NCBI RefSeq assembly: GCF_002850745.1
Contig: NZ_KZ559482.1
Span: forward strand, 1 to 60,664
Length of the DNA: 60,664 bases
Source of the DNA: Nonomuraea indica
GTDB taxonomy: Bacteria; Actinomycetota; Actinomycetes; Streptosporangiales; Streptosporangiaceae
Reading direction: 5' to 3'
Of this stretch, positions 1-7,895 are shown piece by piece (the stretch's first letter is position 1; each line of letters begins with the position of its first letter). The notes under the pieces were generated by a model. The model was given only the letters and a program-made list of their open reading frames with translations, was not told the DNA's origin and made no database searches. The translations under genes and the position numbers were made by a program.

Positions 1-831
1 TCGCAGATGGCCAAGGTCCTCGATGAGCAGGTCGAGGCGTTCCGCACCCGGACGCTCGACAGCGGCCCGTACACGTTCGTGTGGCTGGACGCGTTGACGC
101 AGAAGGTGCGTGAGGGCGGGCGGATTATCAATGTTCACGTGCTGGTGGCCACCGCCGTCAACGCCGACGGCCGGCGCGAGATCCTCGGCCTGGACGTGAC
201 GAGCACCGAGGACGGCGCGGGCTGGCTGGCGTTCCTGCGCGGCCTGGTCGCTCGCGGCCTGTCCGGCGTTCAGCTGGTCATCTCCGACGCCCACACCGGC
301 CTCGTCTCGGCGATCGGCGCCACCCTTGCTGGGGCGTCGTGGCAGCGTTGCCGCACCCACTACCTGCGCAACCTGCTCACCGTCGTCCCCAAAAGCGCGC
401 AGCCGTTCGTTGCCACCCTGGTGCGCACCATCTTCGACCAGCCCGACGCGGCTTCCGTCGAAGCTCAGCACGCCTGGGTCGTCCAAACGCTCGAGGCCAA
501 GCACCCGGCCGCGGCCGAGCATCTGGACGCCGCCCGCGATGACCTGATCGCCTTCGCCGCCTTCCCACGCGAGATCTGGACGCAGATCTGGTCCAACAAT
601 CCGCAGGAACGGCTGAACAAGGAGATCCGCCGCCGCACCGACGTGGTCGGCATCTTCCCCGACCGGCCGGCCATCATCCGCCTCGTCGGCGCGGTGCTGG
701 CCGAGCAGACCGACGAATGGGTCGAAGGACGCCGCTACATGGGCCTGGAAGCCCTCGCCAAAGCCCGCCTGCGTGTCCTGCCCGGCGACACACCCACGCA
801 GAACCCACTCCCACAGACACTTACCGCTTAA
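1..831 (+). CDS. IS256-family (mutator) transposase, 5'-truncated by the window edge
   Basis: This is the C-terminal part of a DDE transposase; the frame is open to base 1, so the true start lies outside the window. Catalytic-core landmarks are visible: an Asp in VWLDALTQK (about residue 28), a second Asp in VISDAHTGL (about residue 94), and the Glu within NNPQERLNKEIRRRTD (about residue 205). The CxxHYLRN segment (about residue 116) is also typical of the family. About 275 residues are present of a usual 400 or so. The reading frame is intact to its stop. The element ends next to a decayed IS481-type gene, so this is a mobile-element scar at the left edge of the locus. Confidence 0.9.
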   Translation, partial: SQMAKVLDEQVEAFRTRTLDSGPYTFVWLDALTQKVREGGRIINVHVLVATAVNADGRREILGLDVTSTEDGAGWLAFLRGLVARGLSGVQLVISDAHTGLVSAIGATLAGASWQRCRTHYLRNLLTVVPKSAQPFVATLVRTIFDQPDAASVEAQHAWVVQTLEAKHPAAAEHLDAARDDLIAFAAFPREIWTQIWSNNPQERLNKEIRRRTDVVGIFPDRPAIIRLVGAVLAEQTDEWVEGRRYMGLEALAKARLRVLPGDTPTQNPLPQTLTA

Positions 832-890
832 CCTGCAGAAACAGGATCACGCGGAGATCGACTCATACACCACGTCCGTGGACGTGATCC
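1..890 (+). mobile_element. Right part of an IS256-family insertion sequence
   Basis: After the transposase stop there is a short A/C-rich tail with dyads: GGATCACG at 844-851 matches CGTGATCC at 883-890 inverted, and CACGTCC/GGACGTG surround GT at 871-886. The IS481-like homology of the neighbouring remnant begins immediately after, at about 891-894. I therefore place the right end of the element at about 890. The left end is outside the window, so the terminal inverted repeats cannot be compared. Confidence 0.6.
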
Positions 891-1190
891 GGCCGAGTGG
901 ATGTAGTCGTAGCCGGTGGTTCGACGCCGGTCGGGACAGGCTGCCCGGCCCAGGGCGCGCCGGCCTCCGCCGCCGGGGATACGGCGGAGCGTTTCCACAT
1001 CGATGTGCATCAGTTCGCCGGGCCGGGCGCGTTCGTAGCGGCGGATCACGTGGCCGGTGGGCCGGTCAGCCAGGCCACGTGGTGCAGGTGGTGGCGGGTC
1101 AGGATGCGATGCACGGGCCTGGGCGGCACCCGCCGCTACGGGGGCCGCATCCTGTGCCGCGAGGTCATGGCCGCTCGTCCAGGAATCTCT
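891..1190 (-). pseudogene. Decayed IS481-type transposase fragment
   Basis: On the minus strand, adjoining frames give pieces typical of IS481 integrases. HRILTRHHLHHVAWL lies in one frame (about 1070-1115). VIRRYERARPGELMHIDV and then RRIPGGGG and GYDYIHS lie in another (about 1049 down to 894). At least one frameshift near 1075 separates them, and the homology stops at the edge of the IS256 element. No start, no complete catalytic triad and no terminal repeats are visible. It is a relic, probably broken by the IS256 insertion. Confidence 0.65.
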
Positions 1191-1209
1191 GCACAAACTC
1201 CGGGCTTGG

Positions 1210-1695
1210 TCAGGAGGGTGCCGTGCTCGATCGCCGGGCGGGCCGCCGGTCCAGTGAGGTCTTCTCGGTGATCTCTTCGCGGGGCAGTTGGGAGAGGACC
1301 TGCAGGGCGCGCAGGAAGCCGTAACGGTCGGCCGCCGGGAGGCGCGCGAGCAGGCGCTCCTCGTTGGCCTGGATCTCGGCCCGCACCGATCCGCGCACCT
1401 CGCGGCCCTTGTCGGTGATGGCGAGGATTCTCGCGCGGCGGTCGTGCGGGTCGGGCTCACGAGTGATCAGCCCGGACGCCTCCAGCTTGCCCAGGATGCC
1501 GATGATGCGGGTCTTGTCGGCGCCGATCGCCTCGGCCAGGGCTGCCTGGGTGCGTACGGACCCGTCGTCCAGAGCGCCGAGCACGGCATAGCCCCACATG
1601 GAGACGCCATGGGTCGCCAGCACGGGAAGCTCGGCGGCGACGAGCCATTGCAGAACAGGGTGCAGCATCTCAGCAAGATCGCGACGGCCGGTCAC
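1210..1695 (-). CDS. MarR-family transcriptional regulator
   Basis: A 161-residue winged-helix regulator. The recognition-helix region TQAALAEAIGADKTRII (about residues 50-66) and the wing motif DPHDRRARIL (about 82-91) are characteristic of MarR proteins, which bind short palindromes as dimers and usually respond to small phenolic or lipophilic ligands. The start is GTG at 1695, with TATTTT exactly six bases upstream (1702-1707), which suggests a leaderless transcript. The last dozen residues (RRPARRSSTAPS) look unrelated to the family and lie close to the IS481 relic, so the 3' end may have been altered by the insertion. The target is unknown. The nearest gene on the other side is the Rid protein at 2141. 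Confidence 0.85.
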   Translation of the reverse strand: MTGRRDLAEMLHPVLQWLVAAELPVLATHGVSMWGYAVLGALDDGSVRTQAALAEAIGADKTRIIGILGKLEASGLITREPDPHDRRARILAITDKGREVRGSVRAEIQANEERLLARLPAADRYGFLRALQVLSQLPREEITEKTSLDRRPARRSSTAPS

Positions 1696-2140
1696 GCTCC
1701 CAAAATACCCATTTGACAGATAATAAGCACATGCAGATCATAAGCCAATGCCTATGAATCGGCCGACCGCCGAGGCCGACCTCGTCCCGCTAGGCACGGG
1801 GGCGGCCCGTGCCGGCGTCGAGCCGGCGACTCCCTCGCGGGCGGCGGACCTGTCCGTCCGACACCGCGCCTCGCATGGACGGTGGAGGGTCTGCTCGCGC
1901 ACGTGACCACACAGCACCGCGGGCATCTCCGCGGCACCCGTGGGGCACGGCGACCTGGTTCCGAGGCGGGTCCTGGCGGTTCCGGGGCGGGTCCTGGCGG
2001 CCAGGGGCGGGCCGCGCTCTCCCGGCGACGACCCTGCGGCGAGCCACCGGACCTCCCGTCGTACCTGCTGGACGTCAGCGTGGCGGGACCCGGCGGCGAA
2101 GCGCGCCGGCCCTCACCGAATTGTTGAATCGGAGCACGAT
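1696..2140. other. Intergenic region between the MarR and Rid genes
   Basis: About 445 bp with no convincing gene. The left 60 bp are AT-rich and hold the marR promoter. The remainder is G-rich low-complexity sequence with a 15-bp direct repeat, GGCGGGTCCTGGCGG, at 1965-1979 and 1986-2000. Several overlapping reading frames exist on both strands, but none has a ribosome site plus recognisable protein content. GGAG at 2131-2134 serves the Rid gene. Confidence 0.5.
1702..1707 (-). promoter_or_regulatory. -10 element (TATTTT) of the marR-type gene, leaderless arrangement
   Basis: TATTTT on the minus strand is followed by six bases and then the GTG start at 1695. This is the spacing expected when transcription starts at the start codon. 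The surrounding 60 bp (1700-1760) are markedly AT-rich against the local background and would be the place for an operator. An imperfect dyad CATAAGC/GCCTATG lies at 1739-1757. Confidence 0.45.
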
Positions 2141-2560
2141 ATGAACAGCAGCGTCACTTTGATCCGCAATCACCAGCTCGCGCAACAGGTGGAGTACGCC
2201 TATGCCGCGGTCGCCGACGCGCCGGTGCGTTCCATCTGGGTGGCCGGCGCGTGTCCTCTCGACCTCGACGGCGAGACGGTCGCGATCGGCGACTACGCAG
2301 GGCAGACGCACCAGGTGATGCGCAACCTCGTGACCGCCCTGGAAGGGGCGGGCGCGTCGCTGACCGATATCGTCAAGACCACCGTCTATGTGGCCTCGTC
2401 CCGGCAGAGCGACCTGGTCGCGGCGTGGGAGGTGTACCGGGAGTACATGGGCGAGCACGACGTCCCCAGCACCCTGCTCGGCGTGACCGTGCTCGGCTAC
2501 AAGGACCAGCTCGTCGAGGTCGAGGCCGTCGCCGTGCTCGCGGGCGGGGCCGGCCGATGA
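2141..2560 (+). CDS. Rid-family (RidA/YjgF-like) protein
   Basis: A 139-residue single-domain protein of the RidA/YjgF/UK114 fold; canonical RidA trimers hydrolyse reactive enamine/imine intermediates. Family hallmarks are TxQVMRNLVTALEGAGAS (about residues 55-73), DIVKTTVYV (about 75-83) and the C-terminal VEVEAVAVL strand. The position that normally carries the catalytic Arg (xARS) reads PSTLLGV here, so it is probably a non-canonical Rid subfamily member without the standard imine deaminase activity. The start at 2141 is chosen for GGAG six bases upstream. The stop overlaps the start of the OmpA-domain lipoprotein (ATGA), so the two are probably co-translated. Confidence 0.8.
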   Translation: MNSSVTLIRNHQLAQQVEYAYAAVADAPVRSIWVAGACPLDLDGETVAIGDYAGQTHQVMRNLVTALEGAGASLTDIVKTTVYVASSRQSDLVAAWEVYREYMGEHDVPSTLLGVTVLGYKDQLVEVEAVAVLAGGAGR

Positions 2561-4143
2561 GGATCTCGCCTTCCGGGCACGGCGCCACCTCCGCCCCTGG
2601 CCGGCTCCTGGCCCTGGCCGCCGCACTCACGCTCGCGGTGACCGGATGCGGGATGCTGCCCGTGCAACAGCCGGCGGCACCGCCCACCACCAGTGCCCCG
2701 GCTTCGGATGCCCCGGCCTCGGATGCCCCGGCCTCCGACGCCCCGGCCACCACTCCTGCGGCGGGCCAGGACGACAGGCCTGCCCTGGCCGAAGTCCGCA
2801 GCACCATGACCGAGCACCTCAAGGTCGAGGTCGTCGGGCTCAACCGGGTCAAGGGCAAGCACCTCGTCGCCCAGATCCGCCTGTCCAACACCGGCACCGA
2901 GGACCTGCCCTGGACCGGCCAGCTGGGCGACCACACCCGCGAGCTCGGGGAGATCCGCTGGGCCTCCGGCATCGGCGTGCTCGACACGCAGGACCGCGCC
3001 TGGCTCCTGCCCTACCAGCCGCAGCACGCGCCCTGTCTGTGCAGCGACCAGAAGCGCGACAATCTCGGCTACTTCATCGCCCCCGGCCAGTCGATCGGGG
3101 TCTACGCGGTCCTCCCCGCCCCCGCGGGCAACCCCGCCACCGCCACGATCGTCACCCCCGTCGGCCCGCCCATGCCGGACGTGCCCATCAGCGACGAGCC
3201 GCCGACCGGTGACTTCCCCGACCCTGACGCCGAGCCCGTCACCCCGGTCGTCCGGCGCCTCGTCCTCCCCTCGGAGTCCTTGGACAAGTCGGAGGAGACC
3301 GCGGACGACGGCAAGAACCTGCAGGTCAGCCTCTCTTCCGATGTGCTGTTCGCCGTTGACGAGGCCACCCTCACCCCACGGGCGCGGTCGGTCCTCGCCG
3401 CCACGGCCAAGCTCATCGACGCCTCCCCCGCCAGCGTGGTGGCGGTTGCGGGACACGCCGACTCCTCCGGCAACGACGCCATCAACGACCCGCTGTCGCT
3501 CCGGCGTGCGCGGGCGGTACAGCGCGCCCTGGCCTCGCTGCTGAGCAGGCAGGGCGTCAGCTTCCAGGCCAAGGGGTACGGCTCGCGCCGCCCCCTCTAC
3601 AGCAACGACAGCGAGGAGGGCAGACGCCGCAACCGCCGCGTCACGGTCACCTTCTCCAGACCTCAGCAGGCCGCCGCCGAGCCCGCGGCCACGACCTCTC
3701 CTGGTGCGACCGGCCTGACCGCCACCACCGACGCGGGCGGCAGTCCCATGGCCCTGAAGGTCACCGGCCTGCGCCGCCTGTCCGGCGGACTGGGACTGCT
3801 CACCTACACCGTCACCAACCAGGGAACGGCCGAGACCTGGTTCAACGACCTGCACCACGCCCAGGACTGGGAGGCCTACAAGTACCAGGCCGCCAGCAAC
3901 GTCCGCCTGACCGACGTCGCCGCCCGCCGCCAGTACCTGCCCGGCCGCCTGCAGGTTCCCACCGATGACGGCGTGGACTCCTACTGCGCCTGCACCGACG
4001 TCTCCGGCGTCCGTTCGGCCACCTCGAAGTTCGCTCCCGGCCAGACCCGCGAGTTCTGGAGCCTCTTCGCCCTGCCCAGCACCGCCGAGACCCTCAAGGT
4101 CGCCGTCGGCCCGTTCCGCGCCCTCCAGGTGCCCGTGCGGTAG
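2557..4143 (+). CDS. OmpA-domain lipoprotein with two flanking duplicated beta domains
   Basis: 528 residues. An N-terminal signal peptide ends in a lipobox (LTLAVTGC, Cys at about 31) and is followed by a Ser/Ala/Pro/Asp linker of repeated SDAPA units. A first beta-rich domain spans about 80-220, an OmpA C-terminal peptidoglycan-binding domain about 255-368 (VLFAVDEATLTP, HADSSGND, RRARAVQRAL, SEEGRRRNRRV), and a second beta domain about 395-528. The two beta domains look duplicated: both begin LKV...GL.R and both contain C-x-C-(S/T)-D (Cys 160/162 and 477/479) followed by APGQ and a terminal V.VPV. The protein is predicted to be tethered to the outer face of the membrane and bind peptidoglycan. 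ATGA overlap with the Rid gene indicates an operon. Confidence 0.85.
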   Translation: MRISPSGHGATSAPGRLLALAAALTLAVTGCGMLPVQQPAAPPTTSAPASDAPASDAPASDAPATTPAAGQDDRPALAEVRSTMTEHLKVEVVGLNRVKGKHLVAQIRLSNTGTEDLPWTGQLGDHTRELGEIRWASGIGVLDTQDRAWLLPYQPQHAPCLCSDQKRDNLGYFIAPGQSIGVYAVLPAPAGNPATATIVTPVGPPMPDVPISDEPPTGDFPDPDAEPVTPVVRRLVLPSESLDKSEETADDGKNLQVSLSSDVLFAVDEATLTPRARSVLAATAKLIDASPASVVAVAGHADSSGNDAINDPLSLRRARAVQRALASLLSRQGVSFQAKGYGSRRPLYSNDSEEGRRRNRRVTVTFSRPQQAAAEPAATTSPGATGLTATTDAGGSPMALKVTGLRRLSGGLGLLTYTVTNQGTAETWFNDLHHAQDWEAYKYQAASNVRLTDVAARRQYLPGRLQVPTDDGVDSYCACTDVSGVRSATSKFAPGQTREFWSLFALPSTAETLKVAVGPFRALQVPVR

Positions 4144-4297
4144 CCCCTCGTAAGCGCCGGCCCGGCAGCTGGGACAGGTCCGGAGCGAGATCGCCCACCG
4201 GGGGCGGTCCCGCACACGGGACGATCGGCTGGACCCACTGCCGGCTCACGGCGCCCACCACCGGCCCCCACCACCCGCTCGAAGGGCCACCGCACCA

Positions 4298-4458
4298 CAA
4301 CCCCACCACCGGCTCCACCGGCCTAGCACCACGACGCCCACCACCGGCTCCACCGGCCCCGCGCCGTGACGCCCACCACCGGCTCCACCGGCCCCGCGCC
4401 GTGACGCCCACCACCGGCTCCACCGGCCCCGCGCCGTGACGCCCACCGCCGGCTTCGC
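4298..4458. repeat. 35-bp tandem repeat block, about 4.5 units
   Basis: Units begin at 4298 (degenerate), 4333, 4368, 4403 and 4438 (partial). The core is GACGCCCACCACCGG followed by CTCCACCGGCCCCGCGCCGT. The units at 4333, 4368 and 4403 are essentially identical, so the array is recent. It is head-to-tail with no spacers, which rules out CRISPR. It lies between the stops of two converging genes (4143 and 4474), so it does not encode protein. Upstream sequence from 4230 looks like further decayed copies. Confidence 0.85.
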
Positions 4459-4473
4459 GCCGCATCCACCCGG

Positions 4474-4953
4474 TCAGCCACGTCGGTACGCAGGCGGTTC
4501 GTCGAAAAGACCGAGCTCGTCGGCATCGGGAGCCTGGAAGAACGTCGCATACTCCGCGAGCGACTCACGGCTGATCGGGACCGTCCCCGGCCTGCCCTCC
4601 GCGTTGCGGGCCTCAAGGCGGCGGCACAGCTCGTCGATCGGCGCAGCAAGGTAGTGCAGCTCGACGGCAACGCCGAGTGCGCGTGCCCCCGAACGCTTCT
4701 CATCGCGCTCGGAACGCGCCCAGAAGCCGAACTCCAGGATCACGCTCCGTCCAAGCCCCAACAGATCCTGAGCATGCTCCCAGAACCGCCGCTCGAGCCG
4801 GTCGCGTGCCTGCTCGTCGAATAGGTCGATGCCAAGATCGGCCATCCATTCGTCCGGACACAGACGCACCGCCGGAATCTCACCCGCCAGCCGTTTGGCC
4901 AACGTCGTCTTCCCGGAGCCCGGAAGCCCGCACAGCAAGATCAGCCTGGGCAA
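4474..4953 (-). CDS. P-loop kinase (AAA / zeta-toxin-like ATP-binding protein)
   Basis: About 159 residues with a Walker A motif at the extreme N-terminus (LCGLPGSGKTTLAKRL, residues 5-20) and a DEWM segment soon after. The later ILEFGFWARSERDE segment (about residues 68-81) and an Arg-rich lid region match the family of small ATP-dependent kinases annotated as AAA or chloramphenicol-phosphotransferase-like. It probably phosphorylates a small metabolite or antibiotic; the substrate is unknown. I chose the TTG start at 4953 because GGAGG lies seven bases upstream. The GTG at 4959 would sit one base after that site. A frame extends upstream to 5106, but its content there is not protein-like. 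Confidence 0.7.
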   Translation of the reverse strand: MPRLILLCGLPGSGKTTLAKRLAGEIPAVRLCPDEWMADLGIDLFDEQARDRLERRFWEHAQDLLGLGRSVILEFGFWARSERDEKRSGARALGVAVELHYLAAPIDELCRRLEARNAEGRPGTVPISRESLAEYATFFQAPDADELGLFDEPPAYRRG

Positions 4954-5390
4954 GGTCACTCCTCCATGGTCGCGCGACAGCCCCGGCCGGCGGAAATGGT
5001 TTCCGCCGGTCAGCCATCGCCACCTGGGCGCGTACCGACCGCTTCTCGGCCTCGACGTCCACGGGGAGCCAGGAGTTGTTCGAGGCCGGACCGGGCCCGT
5101 CAGCACCCGATTGCCGGCGAGCGCACCGCGAACCCCGCCGACCGGCGGCGATCAGGGGGAAGGCGCACGCGGCTTGCTGGGGCGGATGTGGCGACGAGGT
5201 GCCTGACCTGCGAGAAGAAGATCCCGTTACTGAAGTGAGATATGCCACTGAATGTGGCATTATCTTGCCTTTACTAGTGGTTTGTCGCATATCTTCTTCC
5301 CCGTCGCGGGCTCCGCCCCGCCCGGGATCGGCCGGACGTTCGTTCCTCCTCGCCCCGGCCGTCCCCCCGTCCTGTCCCCTAGCTAGGACC
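4954..5390. other. Intergenic region upstream of the RlpA-like gene, with an AT-rich dyad
   Basis: About 437 bp without a supported gene. A short AT-rich island at 5230-5300 contains a perfect inverted repeat, ATGCCAC-TGAAT-GTGGCAT (5242-5260). The arms can be extended to AGATA on one side and TATCT on the other with a single bulged base. It lies about 130 bp upstream of the RlpA-like start and could be an operator or promoter element of either divergent gene. Confidence 0.5.
5242..5260. promoter_or_regulatory. Perfect 7-bp dyad (ATGCCAC N5 GTGGCAT), candidate operator
   Basis: Inverted repeat in an AT-rich island between the divergent kinase and RlpA-like genes. There is no T-tract after it, so it is more like a protein-binding site than a terminator. 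The regulator is unknown. Confidence 0.4.
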
Positions 5391-6131
5391 GTGGTTCCCT
5401 TGGGCCAGCACTCGCGTACCGAAACCTCCACGCAGAGCCACCTCACCCGCGCGACGGCGCCGGGCAGGCGCCGTTGGGCCGCCGTGGCGGCGGGAGCGGC
5501 CGTCATCGCCGCCTCCACCACCGCCTGGGCGGCCGTCGGCAACGACGACACCTCGACCGCCACCAACGCGGCGGGCCTGTCCCCCCTCGGCCAGCCCCCC
5601 GAGACGTCCGCCCGCTCCTCCCGACCGCAGCCGCCGGCCTCCCCCGCCTCCGGGTCCTCCGCCAAGGCGACGCCGCCGGCCACCGCCCCCACCGCGGCCC
5701 CCTCCTCCGACGGCGCCAGGCCCGCCCGCCTGTCCGCGAACGCCACCAGGGCCCTCTCCGGGTCGGCCCCCAGGACCGGTGCCGAGGGGAAGCGCGAGAC
5801 CGCCAAGACCGGGAAGCAGGCGGCCAAGGCCAGGACCCGTGTGCTCTCACGGGGCAGCTGCGGCGCCTCGTACTACAACGAGGGCCAGATGACGGCCAAC
5901 GGCGAACGCTTCAACCCGTCGGCGCTCACCGCCGCGCACAAGACACTGCCGTTCGGCAGCAAGGTCCGCGTGACCAACCCTGCCAACGGCGACTCGGTGA
6001 CCGTCCGCATCAACGACCGCGGGCCGTTCGTCGGCGGACGCTGCCTCGACCTGTCCGAGGCCGCCTTCGCCTCGATCGGCAACACCGGCGCGGGCGTCAT
6101 GACGGTCAAGTACGAGGTCCTCGCCCGCTGA
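5391..6131 (+). CDS. RlpA-like double-psi beta-barrel secreted protein
   Basis: About 246 residues. The N-terminus has Arg residues and then a hydrophobic signal or anchor (AAVAAGAAVIAASTTAWA, about residues 27-44). A long Pro/Ala/Ser-rich linker follows, then a C-terminal RlpA-like double-psi beta-barrel of about 95 residues. The barrel shows GSCGASYYNEGQMTANG, HKTLPFGSKVRVTN and VRINDRGPFVGGRCLDLS-type motifs, including the Asp of NDRGPF and the Asp of LDLS that are conserved in RlpA/expansin-type folds. Such proteins act on or bind cell-wall glycan in actinobacteria. The GTG at 5391 is the first in-frame start before the signal sequence; TTG at 5400 is also possible. Confidence 0.8.
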   Translation: MVPLGQHSRTETSTQSHLTRATAPGRRRWAAVAAGAAVIAASTTAWAAVGNDDTSTATNAAGLSPLGQPPETSARSSRPQPPASPASGSSAKATPPATAPTAAPSSDGARPARLSANATRALSGSAPRTGAEGKRETAKTGKQAAKARTRVLSRGSCGASYYNEGQMTANGERFNPSALTAAHKTLPFGSKVRVTNPANGDSVTVRINDRGPFVGGRCLDLSEAAFASIGNTGAGVMTVKYEVLAR

Positions 6132-6180
6132 GGCCGGACCGCACCGCCACGCCGTACGCGCCGGCCGTGCCGGTGCAGGC

Positions 6181-6777
6181 CTACTTGACCATGCGGAACG
6201 TCAGCGGATAGCGGAACGGGCTCTCCGAGAGCGCCGAGATGCCGCCCGCGATGGACAGCACGAACGCGCCCACCCAGATCACCGGGACCAGCAGGACGCC
6301 GATCAGGGTGAGCGGCAGCAGGATCGTCGCGGCCAGCATCGTGAGCTGGAAGTTGAGCGCCTCGACGGCGTGGCGGCGGATGTACGGCGAGGTCCTGCCG
6401 CCGGTGAGCATCAGGATGAGCGGACCGGCGATCGGGAAGCCCACGGCCGCCAGCAGGTGGGCCGCGGACGCGCCGATCCGTTCGTTGCTCTCCGGCGGCG
6501 TCTCCTGATGTCTCGGAGACGCCGGGACCGGCCGGGGCACCGGCACCGCCTGCGCTCCGTACAGCTCCGTCATGATCGGCATCAGGTCGCCGTGCGTGCG
6601 CGCGGTCATCGCGCGCTCCAGCCTCTCGTCGAACTCGAACTTGTCGAGGCGCCCCTCCGCGTAGGCCGCCTTGACGTGCTCGACGACGTGCTCACGGTCC
6701 TGGTTGGTGACACGCAGGTGAGCCGGCGGCACCTGTCCCGGGTTCGGGGGTGTGGATACCCCAGCCATTGCACCCAT
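6181..6777 (-). CDS. DUF1707 and DUF4870 domain membrane protein
   Basis: 198 residues. The N-terminal DUF1707 segment (about 20-75: LRVTNQDREHVVEHV, YAEGRLDKFEFDERLERA) is a short helical domain common in actinobacteria. The C-terminal part (about 110-198) has three or four hydrophobic helices with RRHAVEALNFQLTM, the hallmark of DUF4870 proteins. The protein should sit in the cytoplasmic membrane with the DUF1707 part inside. The ATG at 6777 is chosen over an upstream in-frame ATG because GAGGAGAGG precedes it. No specific function is known for either domain. Confidence 0.8.
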   Translation of the reverse strand: MGAMAGVSTPPNPGQVPPAHLRVTNQDREHVVEHVKAAYAEGRLDKFEFDERLERAMTARTHGDLMPIMTELYGAQAVPVPRPVPASPRHQETPPESNERIGASAAHLLAAVGFPIAGPLILMLTGGRTSPYIRRHAVEALNFQLTMLAATILLPLTLIGVLLVPVIWVGAFVLSIAGGISALSESPFRYPLTFRMVK

Positions 6778-6912
6778 GCCTCTCCTCAGATCGGGGGCGG
6801 TCCCTTTCATACTGCTCCAGACTCCGGCTTTGCGGACATCCGGAGAATCCCGGATGTGTCCCCTAGATCAACCCCGGGCGCACACAAGCGTTTGACGGTA
6901 TAAAAAGGACTC

Positions 6913-7257
6913 ATGAGATGGCGAGACCGCTACGGCATCCGACGTCTACGCGGTCCCAGGATCGCGAAATTCGACCGTGAGGCCACCGACGCCGACATCG
7001 AAGCGCTCATCGCCTTCGCCCGGTCGCGGCGCGGCGTCGAGTTCTATGTCGAGCCGGAGACGTTCGCGACCGACACCACCGCCGTCGCCGTCGCCGACGA
7101 CGGCGAGTGGACCCGGCGCCGGGTGGGCTCCCCCGCCGTGATTCACAAGGTGGCCCGCGACCTCGCCCTCCCCGTGTACGACGTCCAGCTCACGGGCTAT
7201 CCTCCGCGGATGCGCGCCTACAACGAACGCCGCCGCCGCGAAGGCGACCACCTCTGA
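6913..7257 (+). CDS. Conserved actinobacterial hypothetical protein
   Basis: 114 residues, basic at both ends, with no signal peptide or membrane segment. The centre (ADIEALIAFARSRRGVEFYVEPET, read in two parts) is followed by a strand-rich segment TAVAVADDGEWTRRRV and a terminal VQLTGYPPRMRAYNERR. I do not recognise a characterised family, although the compact size and the GVEFYVEPET region look conserved rather than random. A TATAAA at 6899-6904 and AGGA at 6906 precede the ATG closely. It may be transcribed with the acetyltransferase that starts 15 bp after its stop. Confidence 0.65.
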   Translation: MRWRDRYGIRRLRGPRIAKFDREATDADIEALIAFARSRRGVEFYVEPETFATDTTAVAVADDGEWTRRRVGSPAVIHKVARDLALPVYDVQLTGYPPRMRAYNERRRREGDHL

Positions 7258-7271
7258 CCCGGCGGCGGACC

Positions 7272-7751
7272 GTGGACGGCGCGCAGACGCGGACTCCCCA
7301 GCAGGGCCGCCTGGTCATCGAGGAACGCCCGCGTACCGATCGCGGCCTCACCGTCCTGCTCGACGCCGCTTTCGGGGAACTGGTGGCCCGCTACGGGCCC
7401 GAGGGGCGCTCACAGGTCAGCGACGGCGCGCGGTTCCTCGTCGCCGCCGTCGACGGCGAGGCGGTCGGATGCGGCGCCGTCCAGCGCGTCGACGATCTCA
7501 CCGGCGAGCTGAAGCGGATGTACGTCGTGCCGAGCCACCGGGGGCGCGGCATCGCGCGCTCGCTGCTCGCGGCGTTGGAGGCTCTGGCTCACGGCCAGGG
7601 CTGTCAGCGGCTGCGGCTGGCGACCGGCGCGCGGCAGCCCGAGGCCATCGCGTTGTACGAGACGTGCGGCTACACGCGTGTCGAACCGTACGGAAAGTAT
7701 GTGAACGACCCGCTGAGCCGCTGCTACGACAAGGCGCTGACGGCCCGCTGA
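7272..7751 (+). CDS. GNAT-family N-acetyltransferase
   Basis: 159 residues. Acetyl-CoA binding motif A is clear (LKRMYVVPSHRGRGIARSLL, about residues 79-98, with the R-G-R-G-I-A pyrophosphate loop), followed by a beta-5/helix segment ATGARQPEAIALYETCGY and a terminal YGKYVNDP. The start is GTG 7272, preceded by a GGCGGCGGA purine stretch. The acceptor substrate cannot be inferred. It follows the 114-aa hypothetical gene by 15 bp on the same strand, so a two-gene operon is likely. Confidence 0.85.
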   Translation: MDGAQTRTPQQGRLVIEERPRTDRGLTVLLDAAFGELVARYGPEGRSQVSDGARFLVAAVDGEAVGCGAVQRVDDLTGELKRMYVVPSHRGRGIARSLLAALEALAHGQGCQRLRLATGARQPEAIALYETCGYTRVEPYGKYVNDPLSRCYDKALTAR

Positions 7752-7809
7752 GACATCCCGGGGCGATCATGTTTCGGGCGTCTCACGCGGCGATCAGGCC
7801 GATCGCCGC
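7750..7809. terminator. Two hairpins between convergent genes
   Basis: TGAGAC at 7750-7755, including the acetyltransferase stop codon, pairs with GTCTCA at 7781-7786. Immediately after, CGGCGATC (7789-7796) pairs with GATCGCCG (7802-7809) around a five-base loop. There is no T-tract, as is common in high-GC actinobacteria. The position between the acetyltransferase and the DUF4192 gene suits a shared terminator. Confidence 0.35.
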
Positions 7810-7895
7810 CGGGCCCCGTCACCGGCCGGGTCAGGTGCACGGCTCCTGCCCCGCCGGGTGCCGCCGTCCCGCCGCCGCCCCTGGCCGGGGACGGT

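Noticed and set aside
4298..4458. Possible CRISPR array
   Set aside because: The 35-bp units are contiguous with no spacers, and no cas genes are near.
4966..5238. 90-residue plus-strand frame upstream of the RlpA-like gene
   Set aside because: Its composition is Arg/Pro-rich like other shadow frames, with no ribosome site or similarity.
4954..5390. Riboswitch (ydaO/c-di-AMP type) before the RlpA-like gene
   Set aside because: Cell-wall hydrolase genes of actinobacteria can have one, but I could not find the conserved core; only a simple dyad is visible.
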